A stretch of 64,000 bases of DNA, taken from contig CAKQCV010000001.1 in assembly GCA_934217675.1 (NCBI GenBank), forward strand, positions 132,082 through 196,081, given 5' to 3'. A program made the translations under genes and the position numbers. Positions 1-11,900 of the stretch are shown here, in pieces. The DNA is from an uncultured Prevotella sp. (GTDB lineage Bacteria; Bacteroidota; Bacteroidia; Bacteroidales; Bacteroidaceae). The stretch's first letter is position 1. The number at the start of each line of letters is the position of its first letter. Below the pieces are notes generated by a model. The model was not told the DNA's origin and did no database searches. It saw nothing but the letters and a program-made list of their open reading frames with translations.

Positions 1-204
1 CACCTTGTACGGCTTCTTTGTTTGTTCAAATACAGGAATGTTATTATTTCTTAGTTTTCTCTAATAGAAAGTGTGTCTTGCGGTAGCACTGATTGAAGTT
101 CATTCTCAAAATTTTTATATATCGGAATGATGTACAATATGTAAGGTAACAGGCTCTTATAAGATTTCAACTTTGTATAAATTTTCTTACAGCAAAGGGG
201 TTTT

Positions 205-240
205 TGTATTGACATTTGCAATACATTTTGATATAATATA
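205..240 (+). promoter_or_regulatory. Class A promoter with palindromic operator
   Basis: TTGACA (209-214), 17-bp spacer and TATAAT (232-237). TGTATTG and CAATACA (205-211, 219-225) form a perfect inverted repeat with a 7-bp gap overlapping the -35 box. The same promoter recurs before six other transcription units in this window. It should drive the 283-1577 cluster. I see no gene in bases 1-204. Confidence 0.85.
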
Positions 241-282
241 GGCAACAAGAAAGGAACATCTTGTTAAGAGAGGGTAATGAAA

Positions 283-522
283 ATGAAGGTATATAAGATT
301 GAAAAAAACTGCACAGAATGCAGTAATTTTTATCAAGTAGATTCCTGTTGCGAATGTGATGCTGAGGAAGCACTTTTCGGAACAGATAGATGCGAATGTT
401 GTATCTATCATATTGTAGAGGAAACGTTCAAAGACAGAATGGAATCTGACTTAGGTACGAAATGCTTCAAAGATTACGATGAAGCGGCGGCGATGTTGCG
501 AGCTTTTACAAAAGCAGGTTAA
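283..522 (+). CDS. Small Cys-rich protein of unknown function
   Basis: A 79-residue protein. I chose ATG 283 because GAGAGGG (268-274) is 8 nt upstream; the ATG at 277 would be too close. Cysteines cluster in the first half (CTEC, CCEC, CECC patterns within about 45 residues), which suggests a small metal-binding knuckle. No family is recognised. It is the first gene behind the class A promoter at 205-240 and is followed by a GTTCCACTGGAAC-type hairpin that may end or attenuate the transcript. Confidence 0.6.
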   Translation: MKVYKIEKNCTECSNFYQVDSCCECDAEEALFGTDRCECCIYHIVEETFKDRMESDLGTKCFKDYDEAAAMLRAFTKAG

Positions 523-531
523 CGCCTTTTA

Positions 532-556
532 ACTTCTGTTCCACTGGAACGGAAGT
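532..556 (+). terminator. Dispersed GTTCCACTGGAAC hairpin, copy 1
   Basis: Near-perfect palindrome (ACTTCTGTTCC / GGAACGGAAGT) directly after the gene at 283-522. There is no T-tract here. The same sequence recurs at 24813, 26303, 33851, 39052 and 40121, mostly just after a stop codon, so it is a repeated 3'-end element. Confidence 0.5.
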
Positions 557-585
557 GCCATATCGGATATAAGCGAGGTTATTCG

Positions 586-858
586 ATGATTATTAAATCG
601 ACTCATTCGGCAAAAGAATTGCATTTTGTAAGTCAAAAAGAGAAAGACGCTTTTCTTGCTTCGTTAGAAGCTAAAAAAGATAATCGGATTGCTGTGATTG
701 TGGCAAAATTACTAAGACGCATAGAAGCTAATAAGCATCAAACGCTTAAAGGCTTTTATTGTGCAAGTTTCTTATACAATGACGAATTTGCAATATTACA
801 AGAGGTAAATCCAGATTTTCTGAAATCTATGCGAAATATGAGGAATAACAAATGTTAA
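586..858 (+). CDS. Hypothetical protein, 90 aa
   Basis: A 90-residue, Lys-rich soluble protein with no recognised family. The ribosome site is weak (GCGAGG, about 8 nt before ATG 586). Its end overlaps the start of the next gene by 7 nt, so the two are probably translationally coupled. A predicted helical middle (EAKKDNRIAVIVAKLLRRIE) is the only visible structural hint. Confidence 0.6.
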   Translation: MIIKSTHSAKELHFVSQKEKDAFLASLEAKKDNRIAVIVAKLLRRIEANKHQTLKGFYCASFLYNDEFAILQEVNPDFLKSMRNMRNNKC

Positions 859-1577
859 AACGGCTTAATTTACAGACAGAAAGTGGCGAAGCGGTAGCTG
901 ATGTTGGCTACGAAAACGAGCGGGTAATTATCAAATACTATGGCGAGAAATTCGAGCCAGAGGAAGACGAATATATTGATGGTTATACCTTTGAAGATGT
1001 TTTAAACAACGATATGACGGTAATGACGTTATCGGCTATAAATCACAACGAATTATGCAAAAAAATAGATTATCTGGTAAATTCAAATCCAGAATCTAAA
1101 GTGTTTGCTGTTTTAAGAGAGTTTGAAAAAATGTTCGATTGGGATATTGTAAAGACAGATAAGTCGTTAGACGATATGGTTGACAGTATCTACAAATATT
1201 TTGAAAGTTCTCAGGAACGAGTAGAATGGATAGGCAAAAGCGATTATTGTGACAAGGTAAGATATGGCTATGACTGGGATAATATTATAAAAAAATCTTC
1301 AGATTATGACCTTTTTGACTTGTGTACTTTAGATTTAACATACGAATACGGCTATCACACTATTGATTACGCATTGTTCAAAACGAACAACGGTTGTTAC
1401 ATAATAAAAGACGGTCAGCTTTTACACGGAGCTGAACCTTATGCGGTGGATATAACCACAGGCAAAAACATATCGTTTGACGACTTGCCTTTTAACGTGG
1501 CGTTTATACCGACAACAGAATGGTTTGATTTGCGTGACAAAAAGAGACAGCAGAAAAGTGAAGAACGTGAAATGTAA
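852..1577 (+). CDS. Hypothetical acidic protein, 241 aa
   Basis: A 241-residue acidic protein with many Asp/Glu/Tyr residues. It has no signal peptide, membrane segment or motif that I recognise. GAGGA (840-844) lies 7 nt before ATG 852, and the start is inside the end of the preceding gene, which indicates an operon of at least two genes. The cytoplasmic location is inferred from composition only. Confidence 0.65.
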   Translation: MLKRLNLQTESGEAVADVGYENERVIIKYYGEKFEPEEDEYIDGYTFEDVLNNDMTVMTLSAINHNELCKKIDYLVNSNPESKVFAVLREFEKMFDWDIVKTDKSLDDMVDSIYKYFESSQERVEWIGKSDYCDKVRYGYDWDNIIKKSSDYDLFDLCTLDLTYEYGYHTIDYALFKTNNGCYIIKDGQLLHGAEPYAVDITTGKNISFDDLPFNVAFIPTTEWFDLRDKKRQQKSEEREM

Positions 1578-1657
1578 TTGTTGTGTGGGGAAACACAATG
1601 TTACACGACTTTTGAGGGCAATATAAATTTGGAACGTTTTTAGAGAGGAAGGTATTT

Positions 1658-2758
1658 ATGAAAAAGAAATACGCAAAGATGATAGCAACTATAATTGCTG
1701 TTGTTGCTGTATTTACAAGCGGTTGTTCTGACGGTAATGCAAAGAACAGTTCTGTAGACGAAGTGCAGAGCAGTGCTTCAACTACGCCTACTGCGACAAC
1801 TTCAGTGACTCCCGAAACAACTCCTGCTGTCACTACAACGGCAAAGCCTGTTGAACAGACTACAGTTACTACAACAACTACTAAGAAACAGGAAACAAAT
1901 AAACCTGTTGTAACTACTGCGACTACTACAACGACTACAACAACAAAGCCCGCTCCTGAGTGGACTGAGGAAAAGGTAAGTGCAACAAAGTATGTCAACA
2001 CTGATTGTTATAGCCGTAAAAAGGCTGTACTCGGTGCAGAGACAGTTAAGATATATAATGTCAACGACAAGGTTAAGGTCGTTGCGAAGACCGATACAGG
2101 TTATTTCAAACTTGATACTGGTGCTTTTGTACACGGTGATTATTTGAGCGACAGCAAGGTTGTTGTACAAACAACTACAACTACTGCTAAGAAATCTTCC
2201 GAGAACAAGCCTGTTGCAAACAACGAACATATAGAGATATATGCGTTGGACGCTTCAGGTCATAATGACGCATGGACGTACTCAGATATGGACTGCACTG
2301 ACGCTGTTTCAGGCTACCTTACAGGCACAAAAATAATAGCGGTTAAAACGTATAAAGATAAGGGCTTGTATCTTATTGAAGACGGTCTCTACGCAAGAAT
2401 GTCTGATTTTACAACGACTCCTTTTGTGATAGAGAAATGGTTCAATACTGCCACTTTTGACAAAAAAAAGGTAAGGCAATTTATTATAGACATAGCTGTT
2501 AAAGATTTCGGTCTTGTTCTCAATGAAGAAATGACTACTGATAACAGTTCATGGTTTGCACCGAGTTGCTTTCCTCTTAGTGATGATGATGGGCAAGTTG
2601 TTAAGGTTATGTGTATGAAAGAGCCAGAGTCTAATTATAAATTGGGATATATGCAGAAAGGAGACTCTTTTAACGTTGTCATCAAGTACGTTGATGCGGA
2701 AGAAATGAATACACTTGGCGGTGTAGGTGAAGGCTATGCAATCTTCTTCCTCCGCTAA
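1658..2758 (+). CDS. Surface lipoprotein with Thr-rich linker and SH3-like domains
   Basis: A 366-residue predicted lipoprotein. The N-terminus is basic then hydrophobic and ends in a lipobox-like FTSGC, with Cys23 as the lipid-modified residue. Residues about 30-105 are a Thr/Pro/Ser linker with runs of Thr, a wall-spanning type common in Ruminococcus-like Firmicutes. Two segments that look like SH3b-type beta domains follow (about 110-170 and 195-255), then a C-terminal domain of unknown fold. The ribosome site AGAGAGGAAGG is well placed. It lies just upstream of the giant adhesin, so both may act at the cell surface. The SH3 assignment is tentative. Confidence 0.8.
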   Translation: MKKKYAKMIATIIAVVAVFTSGCSDGNAKNSSVDEVQSSASTTPTATTSVTPETTPAVTTTAKPVEQTTVTTTTTKKQETNKPVVTTATTTTTTTTKPAPEWTEEKVSATKYVNTDCYSRKKAVLGAETVKIYNVNDKVKVVAKTDTGYFKLDTGAFVHGDYLSDSKVVVQTTTTTAKKSSENKPVANNEHIEIYALDASGHNDAWTYSDMDCTDAVSGYLTGTKIIAVKTYKDKGLYLIEDGLYARMSDFTTTPFVIEKWFNTATFDKKKVRQFIIDIAVKDFGLVLNEEMTTDNSSWFAPSCFPLSDDDGQVVKVMCMKEPESNYKLGYMQKGDSFNVVIKYVDAEEMNTLGGVGEGYAIFFLR

Positions 2759-2772
2759 TTAAAATTCAACAT

Positions 2773-2802
2773 TTTACCCTACAGTTGCGGCTGTAGGGTA
2801 AA
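2773..2802 (+). terminator. Hairpin after the lipoprotein gene
   Basis: Perfect 12-bp stem TTTACCCTACAG / CTGTAGGGTAAA with a 6-nt loop, 14 nt after the stop codon. The T-tract is weak, so it may pause or stabilise the mRNA rather than terminate. Confidence 0.6.
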
Positions 2803-2847
2803 GGTGTTTCATAAGATACTCTTGGGAACAGTATCTGAAGGCGATTC

Positions 2848-2875
2848 AAGACTTAAATGGGAATTAAGTCTTTTT
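2848..2875 (+). terminator. Hairpin plus T-run before the adhesin
   Basis: AAGACTTAA (2848-2856) pairs with TTAAGTCTT (2864-2872) and is followed by a T-run. The stem is AT-rich. It sits 43 nt before the adhesin start, so it could act as a leader attenuator if transcription begins upstream. No promoter was recognised between it and the adhesin. Confidence 0.4.
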
Positions 2876-2917
2876 ACATAAACAACAAATAGAGAACGAA
2901 AAGGACAGGTATATCCA

Positions 2918-5900
2918 ATGAATAGCATTTTTAAACGAACACTCAGTTTGATTATGGCTATGGCTTTATTTTTTACTGCCGTGCCATTACAAACAATAGT
3001 TTCTGCCGTCAATTTCACTACAGGCACAAAGGTGTATACCGTAATAGGTGACAATTACACTTCTAAAAGTGGTTATCAATTCAAAGACAAGAAAAACTAC
3101 AAATATCTTATTTACACGAGCAAAACAGGTCGTTCTTCCGCTACAAGAACTGCAAGCACTCACGGCAAATTGGGCATACAATTAAGCGGTGAGTTTCATC
3201 AAGCTATCTGTATAGAAGCGGGTGTTGCGTTCAATGGCTCAAGCGTACCAAACTATATAGGAAAAAGTGAAAGTCAGGCAGAGTATCTGAGCTGGCTTGA
3301 CCGTTCTGATTTAAAAAATATAAAACTTGCTCTTTTATGCGGTTTCCACGATAATAAATCCCAAACCACATCACCTGTCAGCGGTTCGAATATGGACGAT
3401 TTTGCCTTTGCTACACAGATGATTGTATGGGAATATCAGCAACAACTTCGTACAGGATATGGTGTTAATGATTTAAAGACTAATTCCGTAAACACTCCTG
3501 CAAAGGTGTTCCAAGAGCAATTATTTGATGACAACAAAAAAGCAACACCTGCATACGATTGCTATAAGTACATCTTAGATGCAATGTCTAACTACGGCAA
3601 GATACCGAGTTTCTGCCGTACAACAACAAAGGACGCTGTTACATTTGATTTAAAGTACAATTCTGCAAAAAAACGTTATGAACACGAATTTACCGACAGC
3701 AAGAACTCAGGTATGGCAGTAAGTGCTTTCTCTTTGCCTTCTGGTTTGGGCTTAACAAAGAGCGGGAATAAATATACATTCTATACGACAAAAGCTAATA
3801 CGACTTTCGCTGTTAAATATAATCAAAGCGGGACAGGCAGAAAGCCTGCGAATGCAGGGGAGTTTGTAGTATGGACTGACAATACCAACTCAGAAAGCAA
3901 AAAACAAACGTTAGCTTCTGGTGTCGCTGACCCTATAAAAATGTATGTCAACTTTAAGTCTGCTACTGCCACTGGTACAGCAAAAATTTCTAAGACATGG
4001 GTTCACAATGGAAATGCTACTGCCAACTATGATAAGATTTATTTCACTGTAAAAAACAAATCGACCAATGCCGCAATCAAAGGTACTGGCTCGGCAGGTA
4101 GTTATACTTACTCATCAAGTGGCACTGTGTCAAATTATAAATTGAACAGCAGTAACACTTTCACTATTGCAAAACTTCCCGCAGGCACTTATACCGTTAC
4201 CGAACATACGGTATCTGGCTATACAGTTGACTCAAAAAGCAAAGATGTAACGATAAAAATAGGCGAGACTGGAACGGTTTCGTTTAAAAATACCCGTGAT
4301 ACTGGTTCAGCTCAGATAACAAAAGTATGGGTTCACAATGGCGATGCTACCGCCAACTATGATAAAATTTATTTTACTGTAAAGAATAAATCGACAAATG
4401 CCGCAGTTAAAGGTATGGGCGGGGCAGGTAGTTATACATTTTCAACAGATGGTACTGTCTCACAGTTTGATTTGAATAGTGCTAACACTTTCACTATTTA
4501 CAATCTTCCCACAGGTACTTATACCGTTACTGAAAATACGGTATCTGGTTATACGGTTGACTCAAAAAGCAAAGATGTAACAGTATCTAAAGGTCAGACG
4601 GGTAAAGTTTCGTTTAAAAATACCCGTGACACTGGTTCAGCCAAAATTATAAAAACGTGGGTTCACAATGGTGATGCCACTGCCAATTATGATGATATTT
4701 ATTTCACCGTAAAGAAAAACAATACAATTATCAAAGGTACAACTACAAACACGGCGGGCAAATATACGTTTTCCGAAAAAGGCTCTGTTTCACAGTTCAA
4801 ACCGAACAGCGGTAACATTTTCACTATCGAAGGTCTTCCCACTGGTACTTATACTGTAACTGAGCATACGGTATCTGGTTATACGGTTGACTCGGAAAGC
4901 AAAACTGTTATTATTTCTAAAGGTCAGACGGGAACAGTTACATTTAAAAATACCCGTGATACTGGTTCAGCTCAGATAACGAAAGTATGGGTTCACAATG
5001 GCGATGCTACTGCCAACTATGATAAGATTTATTTTACAGTTAAAAATAAATCGACCAATGCCGCAGTTAAAGGTAAGGGTGGAGCAGGTAGTTATACATT
5101 TTCAACAGATGGTACTGTCTCACAGTTTGAATTGAATAGTGCTAACACTTTTTCTATCGCAAACCTTCCTACAGGTACTTATACTGTTACCGAGCATACG
5201 GTATCTGGTTATACAGTTGACTCAAAAAGCAAAGATGTAACAGTATCTAAAGGTCAGACGGGTAAAGTTTCGTTTAAAAATACCCGTGACACTGGTTCAG
5301 CACAAATAACAAAAGTATGGGTTCACAATGGCGATGCCACTGCTGACTATGATGATATTTATTTCACCGTAAAGAATAAATCAACTAATGCTGTCATCAA
5401 AGGTGTAGGCGGGGCAGGTACTTACACATTCTCCGCAAGTGGCTCTGCTTCACAGTTTAAATTGAACAGTGATAACACTTTCACTATCGAAGGTCTTCCC
5501 ACTGGTACTTATACTGTTACTGAACATACGGTATCTGGCTATACGGTTGACTCGGAAAGCAAAGATGTAACGGTATCTAAAGGTCAGACGGGAACAGTTA
5601 CGTTTAAAAACACTCGTAATACTGGTACAGCTCAGGTTATTAAAACGTGGATACACCACAATGATGCAAAGCAAGCGGATAAGGACATTTACTTTGTTAT
5701 CAAGAACAATGATACAGGTAAGTTCATAACTGCTTCGGGCAGTGCGGGCAATTACACTTTTACAGGAGCAAACGCAACAGCAGTAGCCAAAGCAACGCAG
5801 TTAAAACTTGGCAAAGTTGCAGGTGTAGCAAATGGTGCATTCAATGTTTTGAATATTCCTGAAGGCTCGTATACAGCGTATGAGTACGGCAGTAATGCTT

Positions 5901-8900
5901 ATTACACAAGCGTAAGCGGAACATCAAAGTCGTTTAAAATAGTAAACGGTAAAGTTGCTACTGTTTCTTTCTCAAACGAAAGAAATATAGGTGATTTAAT
6001 TGTTTCTAAGACTTGGGTACACAACGGAAATTCATTGATTTCGTATCAATCAACCGAATCGTTACCTTATGCAACGCTGAATGGAACACCTATATATTTC
6101 AAGGTTTATTACGAAACTACCGATGCCAACGGAACTGTAACAAGGCATTATTTAAAAGCAGATGATAGCAACACGCTCAACGATGGTGTTTATAAGTGGA
6201 ATGGCGAAACCGCCACAGCCTCTCAACAGTATTTCAAGCTGTATAAAGATTATTACACTGACAACGGCGTTAAGCATGACGGCTTTAAGATAAGTGATAT
6301 GCCTACAGGCTATACTTATTATGTAGAAGAGCAAACAGTCAAAGGTTACATTTGTTCTTCAAATAAAATAAGTGTAACAATAACATCAAAAGTTGGAAAC
6401 GATGCCTATACTCCTGTTAAAAAGGACGTAAGGAATACAAGAGAGACGGGCAGTGCGTCACTTCATAAAGTCTTCTCAGATGATGCTAACCTTACGGCAC
6501 AGCAAAAAGCAGAACAGTATAAGAATACTACTTTTGCGGTTCTGTACAAGGGTAACAATCAGTATGTAAATGCTACAGGTAGTAACGGCACTTACACGTT
6601 CAGCGGTTATCAAGCATCGGCTACCGAATTTGCTCTTAACGCATCGGGCAATTTCTCAATCAGCAAATTACCTTCAGGCTCTTATAGAGTTGTTGAAACA
6701 AAATGGGATTCATATAACTACAATCCCAAAACTACTTATGTAGATATTACTGTCGAAAACGGCAAAAATACTCCTGTCAACTTTGAAAATATCAGAACAG
6801 GTTATGTACTGGTAAAGAAGAACTGGACTATTCCCGTAGGACTTGATAGAAGCACAAAACGAATTACTGATTTGACAAATAACACATATTTCCTTATCAG
6901 AGATAAGTCAACAAATCAGTATCTCACAGCTACGACTGATAATCAGTCACGTTATACTTACACAGGTGTTACGACAAAGGCAAACGCAACAAAGTTCAAA
7001 GCGTATGTTTATATCGAAAACAACGCTATAAGTAGTATCTCGTTCAGTGTAAACAAATTACCTTTAGGTAATTATGTTGTTGAAGAAATCACAACAGGTG
7101 ATGCTAATAAATACTTTATTCCTGATAAAACAAGTATTGACATCACACTGACAAACGCCGTTCCTACAAACGATTCGTCTTTTACAAATACCGAAAAAGG
7201 TTGTGCAACAATCAATAAGGTTTGGAGCGATGCAGGAACAGGTTATGCAACTGCCGCAGAGAGAAACGCTGTTACTTTCTACATCAGGAATAAAGCTACG
7301 AATGTCTATATCAAGGCAAGCGGCAATGCAGGTAACTATACTTTCACAGGTTCGGGTACAACAGCCGTTTCATCTGGTACAGGCTTCAAACTTTCATCAA
7401 GCAACACGTTCCTTGTAAAAGACCTTGACGCAGGTACTTATATAGTATCAGAAGTTCTCGCAGGTTCTTCTAAGTTCGCTCCTCGTAACGAGCAGGAAGT
7501 TACTGTTGCAAACGGCGAAAACAATGGTGTAACTTTCCAGAACGTAGTAAAAGCGGGTGCGTTAAAGGTAAATAAGACTTGGAAAGCTGAAGTCAATACA
7601 CAGGCAAATTTGGAAGACCTTACGAGCAAGGTTTATTTCACTCTTAAATTCGGCAATAAATATGTTGTTGCCACGAAAGCGACAAGTCCTGTTTACAGAT
7701 ACAACTTTACTAAGCTGACAACAAATGCTTCTGAAGCAACTAAATTTAATGCAAGTGTAATAACACAGAGCGGTTCGTTAGTTGCAACGTTTGATGTTGC
7801 TGGCTTGCCTATCGGTTCATACACGGTTACAGAAACTGTTACAGATAAAAATGTAGCGCACAGATTTACAGCGTCTGCACTGTTGGCTAATGTTAACGTT
7901 ACATTTAACGCAACAGCGACTGCCAACTTCACCAATAGTGAAAGCACTGGTGAAATTATAAAGATATGGGACGATAAAAACGCTAACACAACGGAGCAAG
8001 AGAGAAGTAAAGTACAGTTTGTTATCAAGGATACAAAGACCAACAAATATATAATTGCAAAGCAATACGCTACTGGCGATTATGAATATACTGGTTTTGG
8101 TACAACTGATATTGCATCTGCTACTTTAATCAGCCTTAACGCAAATCACACTGAGGCAAAAATAACAAAGCTTCCCGAAGGAACATATACCGTAATCGAA
8201 ATGAACTGTCCTTCTGGTTATACGGCAAGTGCCGACCAGACGCTTACAATAATCAACGGTAAATTAGGAACAGTCAAGTTTACGAATACAAGAGATACAG
8301 GTAGATTGTTCGTAAGAAAGCAGTGGTTGTCTTATAAGAATTTATCTGCTGATAAGTTAACAGAGCTTTCAAATAACACTTACTTTACCATCGCTTGTGG
8401 CGGTAATTATGTTCAGGCAAGCAACAGCAACGGCGTATACAGCTTTACTGGTTATACTACTTCAGTAAGTAATGCAACTCAATTCAAAGCTATTATCGTT
8501 AAGGACAGTACAGGTAAAGTAACCGATAACAAATTCAATGTTACTGGTTTACCTACAGGAAATTATACGATAAAAGAGTATACGGTAAATGGCTCAGAAG
8601 CAAATACAAATTATATTGTTTCTTCTGAATCGCAGAACATAACGATTACGAAATCAGTCAACAATTCGACTAATAGCACAAAATTTATCAACACCGAAAA
8701 AGGCAAGGCAAATGTTACAAAGACGTTTACAAAGAAATTAAACGGCACAGAGTTTACAGATGCAGAGTTAGTAGCTTTATACGGCAAGGTAACATTTACT
8801 GTTAAAAAGGGTAATCAATATGTAACCGCTACAGGAGATAACGGTAATTACGTTTATAGTTCTCTTTCAAATACAGCTTATACATTTAAGCTCAGTAGCA

Positions 8901-11900
8901 CAGGTAAACTGGCAATAGAGAATATTCCTGAAGGTACATATACAATAACAGAGTCCTGCTCGGACAGTGCTTACAAGCCGACAACGGCTACAAAATCATT
9001 TACTGTAGCAAACGGTAAAATAACATCTGTTGCTTTTGAAAATCTTCCCGTAGTAGGTGAAGGTCTTGTAACAAAAGTAATAAACGGTAATCTGACAGCG
9101 GTAGATAAAGCCAACATAACAACGTACTACAACAATGTTAAGTTTAAGGTTAAAGACACATCTACTGGTAAATATGTAACTGCAACAGGCGGTACAAGCG
9201 GTACTTACTATTATTCTGGTAATACAGATGATACAGGCACAGTGTTTAGCCTTAACAGTTCACATAAGTTTGCAATAACAAGAATGCCTGAAGGTACTTA
9301 CGTTGCTATTGAAGTGTCTCACAGTGACGGCTTTAATAAAGCACCAGACCAGACTTTTACTATTAAAAATGGCGAAAGAACATCACTTACTTTCACGAAC
9401 ACTCGTGAAGTTGCTCCTTTGACAATAAAGAAAGTTTGGAAGACTTCTGAAGAAAATACATTAACGACTGCTGAAAAACAGAACTTGGTAAATAATATTT
9501 ACTTTACTGTACAGGACAGCGGCGGTAACTATGTAATCGCTCCTAAGAACTCAGCGGGAGAATATGTATATTCTTCAACTAACGCAACTCTTTCAAACAA
9601 CGGTAAGTTTAAGCTTGACGTAGCCACCAATAACATTCTGATTAAGAACCTGCCGACAGGCACTTACACTGTAAAAGAAGTTATGAGTGGTAAAATTAAC
9701 TATACCGCTGATGCTTTATCTAAGTCTGTAAAGGTAGTAGTTAATCAGAACGCAAATGAGACATTCACAAACACTCGTGATATTGGTTCTTTGTCGATAG
9801 TAAAGAATTGGATAGAAGCGGGCGTTACTCCTTCAACGGATAAGCAGAAGGAATACAATGAACACGTTTACTTTACACTTGTATACGGCGACAAATATGT
9901 TGTTGCAACAGGTTCAAACGGTTCATATAAGCATTCAAGGTTTACCACAAACGAAAGTGAAGCAACACACTTCACTATAAGCACAGCAACACCTTTCAAG
10001 TGCAATATTTCAGAGCTTCCGACTGGTAACTATACAATTCACGAATACTGTGATATTGCAGAGTGTGAGCCTTCCACACCCACACAAGTAAAAACTGTTA
10101 CTAAGAATGTAACAGCAACCGTTCAGTTCAAAAACTACGTTTCTACCTATCTCGGCAAAGTGACAAAGCGTTGGGTTTTCAACTCATCATTCACTTCAGA
10201 ACAGCGCAGAGAACTGATAGAAAAGATTAAGAATGGTATCTATTTTACCGTCAAGGACGAAGATAACAACTATCTCAAAGCATCTCTCAACGAAGAACTT
10301 GAAGATGGAACGTATTACTATGACGGTACAACAACAAACGGTAACGAAAACAGATTCTATGTTACTTGTATTTATGACAGCAAACTTAAAGAATATGTAA
10401 GTACATTTAATATAGAGGGTCTGCCGCAAGGCAAATACACGGTTGAAGAACATAATACATTACCTACATATAAAGAAGACAGCTCCACAGGCTCTCTTGT
10501 TATGACGGGTGATGCAGACGGTTCAGTAACGTTTACCAACAGAGAAACAAGCATCGTTGTTTCAAAACGTTTCTCAGACGGCGATAATCTTACGGCAGAG
10601 CAGTTAAAGGCTCAGTACAAAAAGGTTACTGCACGCTTCAAAATCATAGGTGCAAACGGTAAAGAAGATAAGACCGTAACAAATTACGGTAAATATCTCA
10701 CTTTCAGTTTTGCAAATGACATATATACCTATTCGGGCATTGCCGCTACAGCAGGCACAGCAAACACAGACCTTAAACTGACTGATGAAGGCAAACTTGA
10801 AGCCAACTTCAAGGGCTGTCCTTCTCCTTACTACCTGATGGTTGAGGAACTTTACGACAGCACATCTTATGTTGGCACAACAGGCTCTAACATTGTTGAC
10901 TGTGGCACATACACAGATGTTGACTACACTGTAGACAACAGTAAAAGAGTAGACCTTACGAATATCAACGTTGCGGGCAAGCCGCTTGTAATGAAAGATA
11001 TTACTCTTAACAACAAGCTGAACACGGGTAGCATCTATATTGATAAGTCATTCCTTGATGTAGACAATACTGAGATGACTATATCCGATGAACAGCTTGC
11101 GAAGGTAACTTTCAAAGCTTACAACAGCAACGGCGAAGAGCTTACTTTTGCAAAGGCTTCCAACGGAAACTATAACTATACTGGTTCTTCAACGGCAGGA
11201 ACTGAAATCAAGCTGAATTATGACTCATCTTCTAAGAAGTATTGTTTCTTGCTTGACAAATTACCCGCTAACGAAAGATACACAGTAGCTGAAACAAAGG
11301 GTTCTGATTACTTTACATTCGATGTTGACCCTGTTACATTTGTAATTACTCCTAACGGTAATGCAAAACAAGTGTTCTACAACAAAGCAATGACAGGTAA
11401 TGTAAAGATTGTAAAGAAGTCAACCAACAATGTCATCGAAGGCTTTGAGTTCACGTTAAGCGGTACATCTCACACTGGTAAAGCTGTAAATGTAACGGGT
11501 AAGACAGGTAATGATGGTATCCTGAATTTTGAAAATCTGCGTGTAGGTAATTATGTAATTACCGAAACAAAAACAGGCAAAGCCGTTGGTTATATTACAG
11601 AAAAAGACAAGTCTGTTACTGTAAGTTACGACTCCGACAAAGCAATGCCTGTAACAACAACCGTAGAGTTTTTGAATAAGGCTTACGGCAGTGTTGAAAT
11701 CAGCAAAAAAGACTCTGTTACTAAGGAACTCCTTACAGGAGCTACATTCGGTATCTATTCAGATGCAGAATGCACAATACCCGCAAAGGCTTATAAGTCT
11801 GATACTGATGCAACTCTTGTCAATGCGGTATTAAAAGAAAATCCGACAGGCAGTGGTATTTTCACTTGTGACTTACTTCCTATTGACAGCGATAAGGGTA

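Noticed and set aside
1504..2001. Leftward 165-codon Val-rich frame
   Set aside because: Antisense image of the lipoprotein's Thr-rich linker.
7693..8046. Leftward 117-codon frame within the adhesin
   Set aside because: Antisense shadow of a repeat-rich gene, with no ribosome site or promoter.
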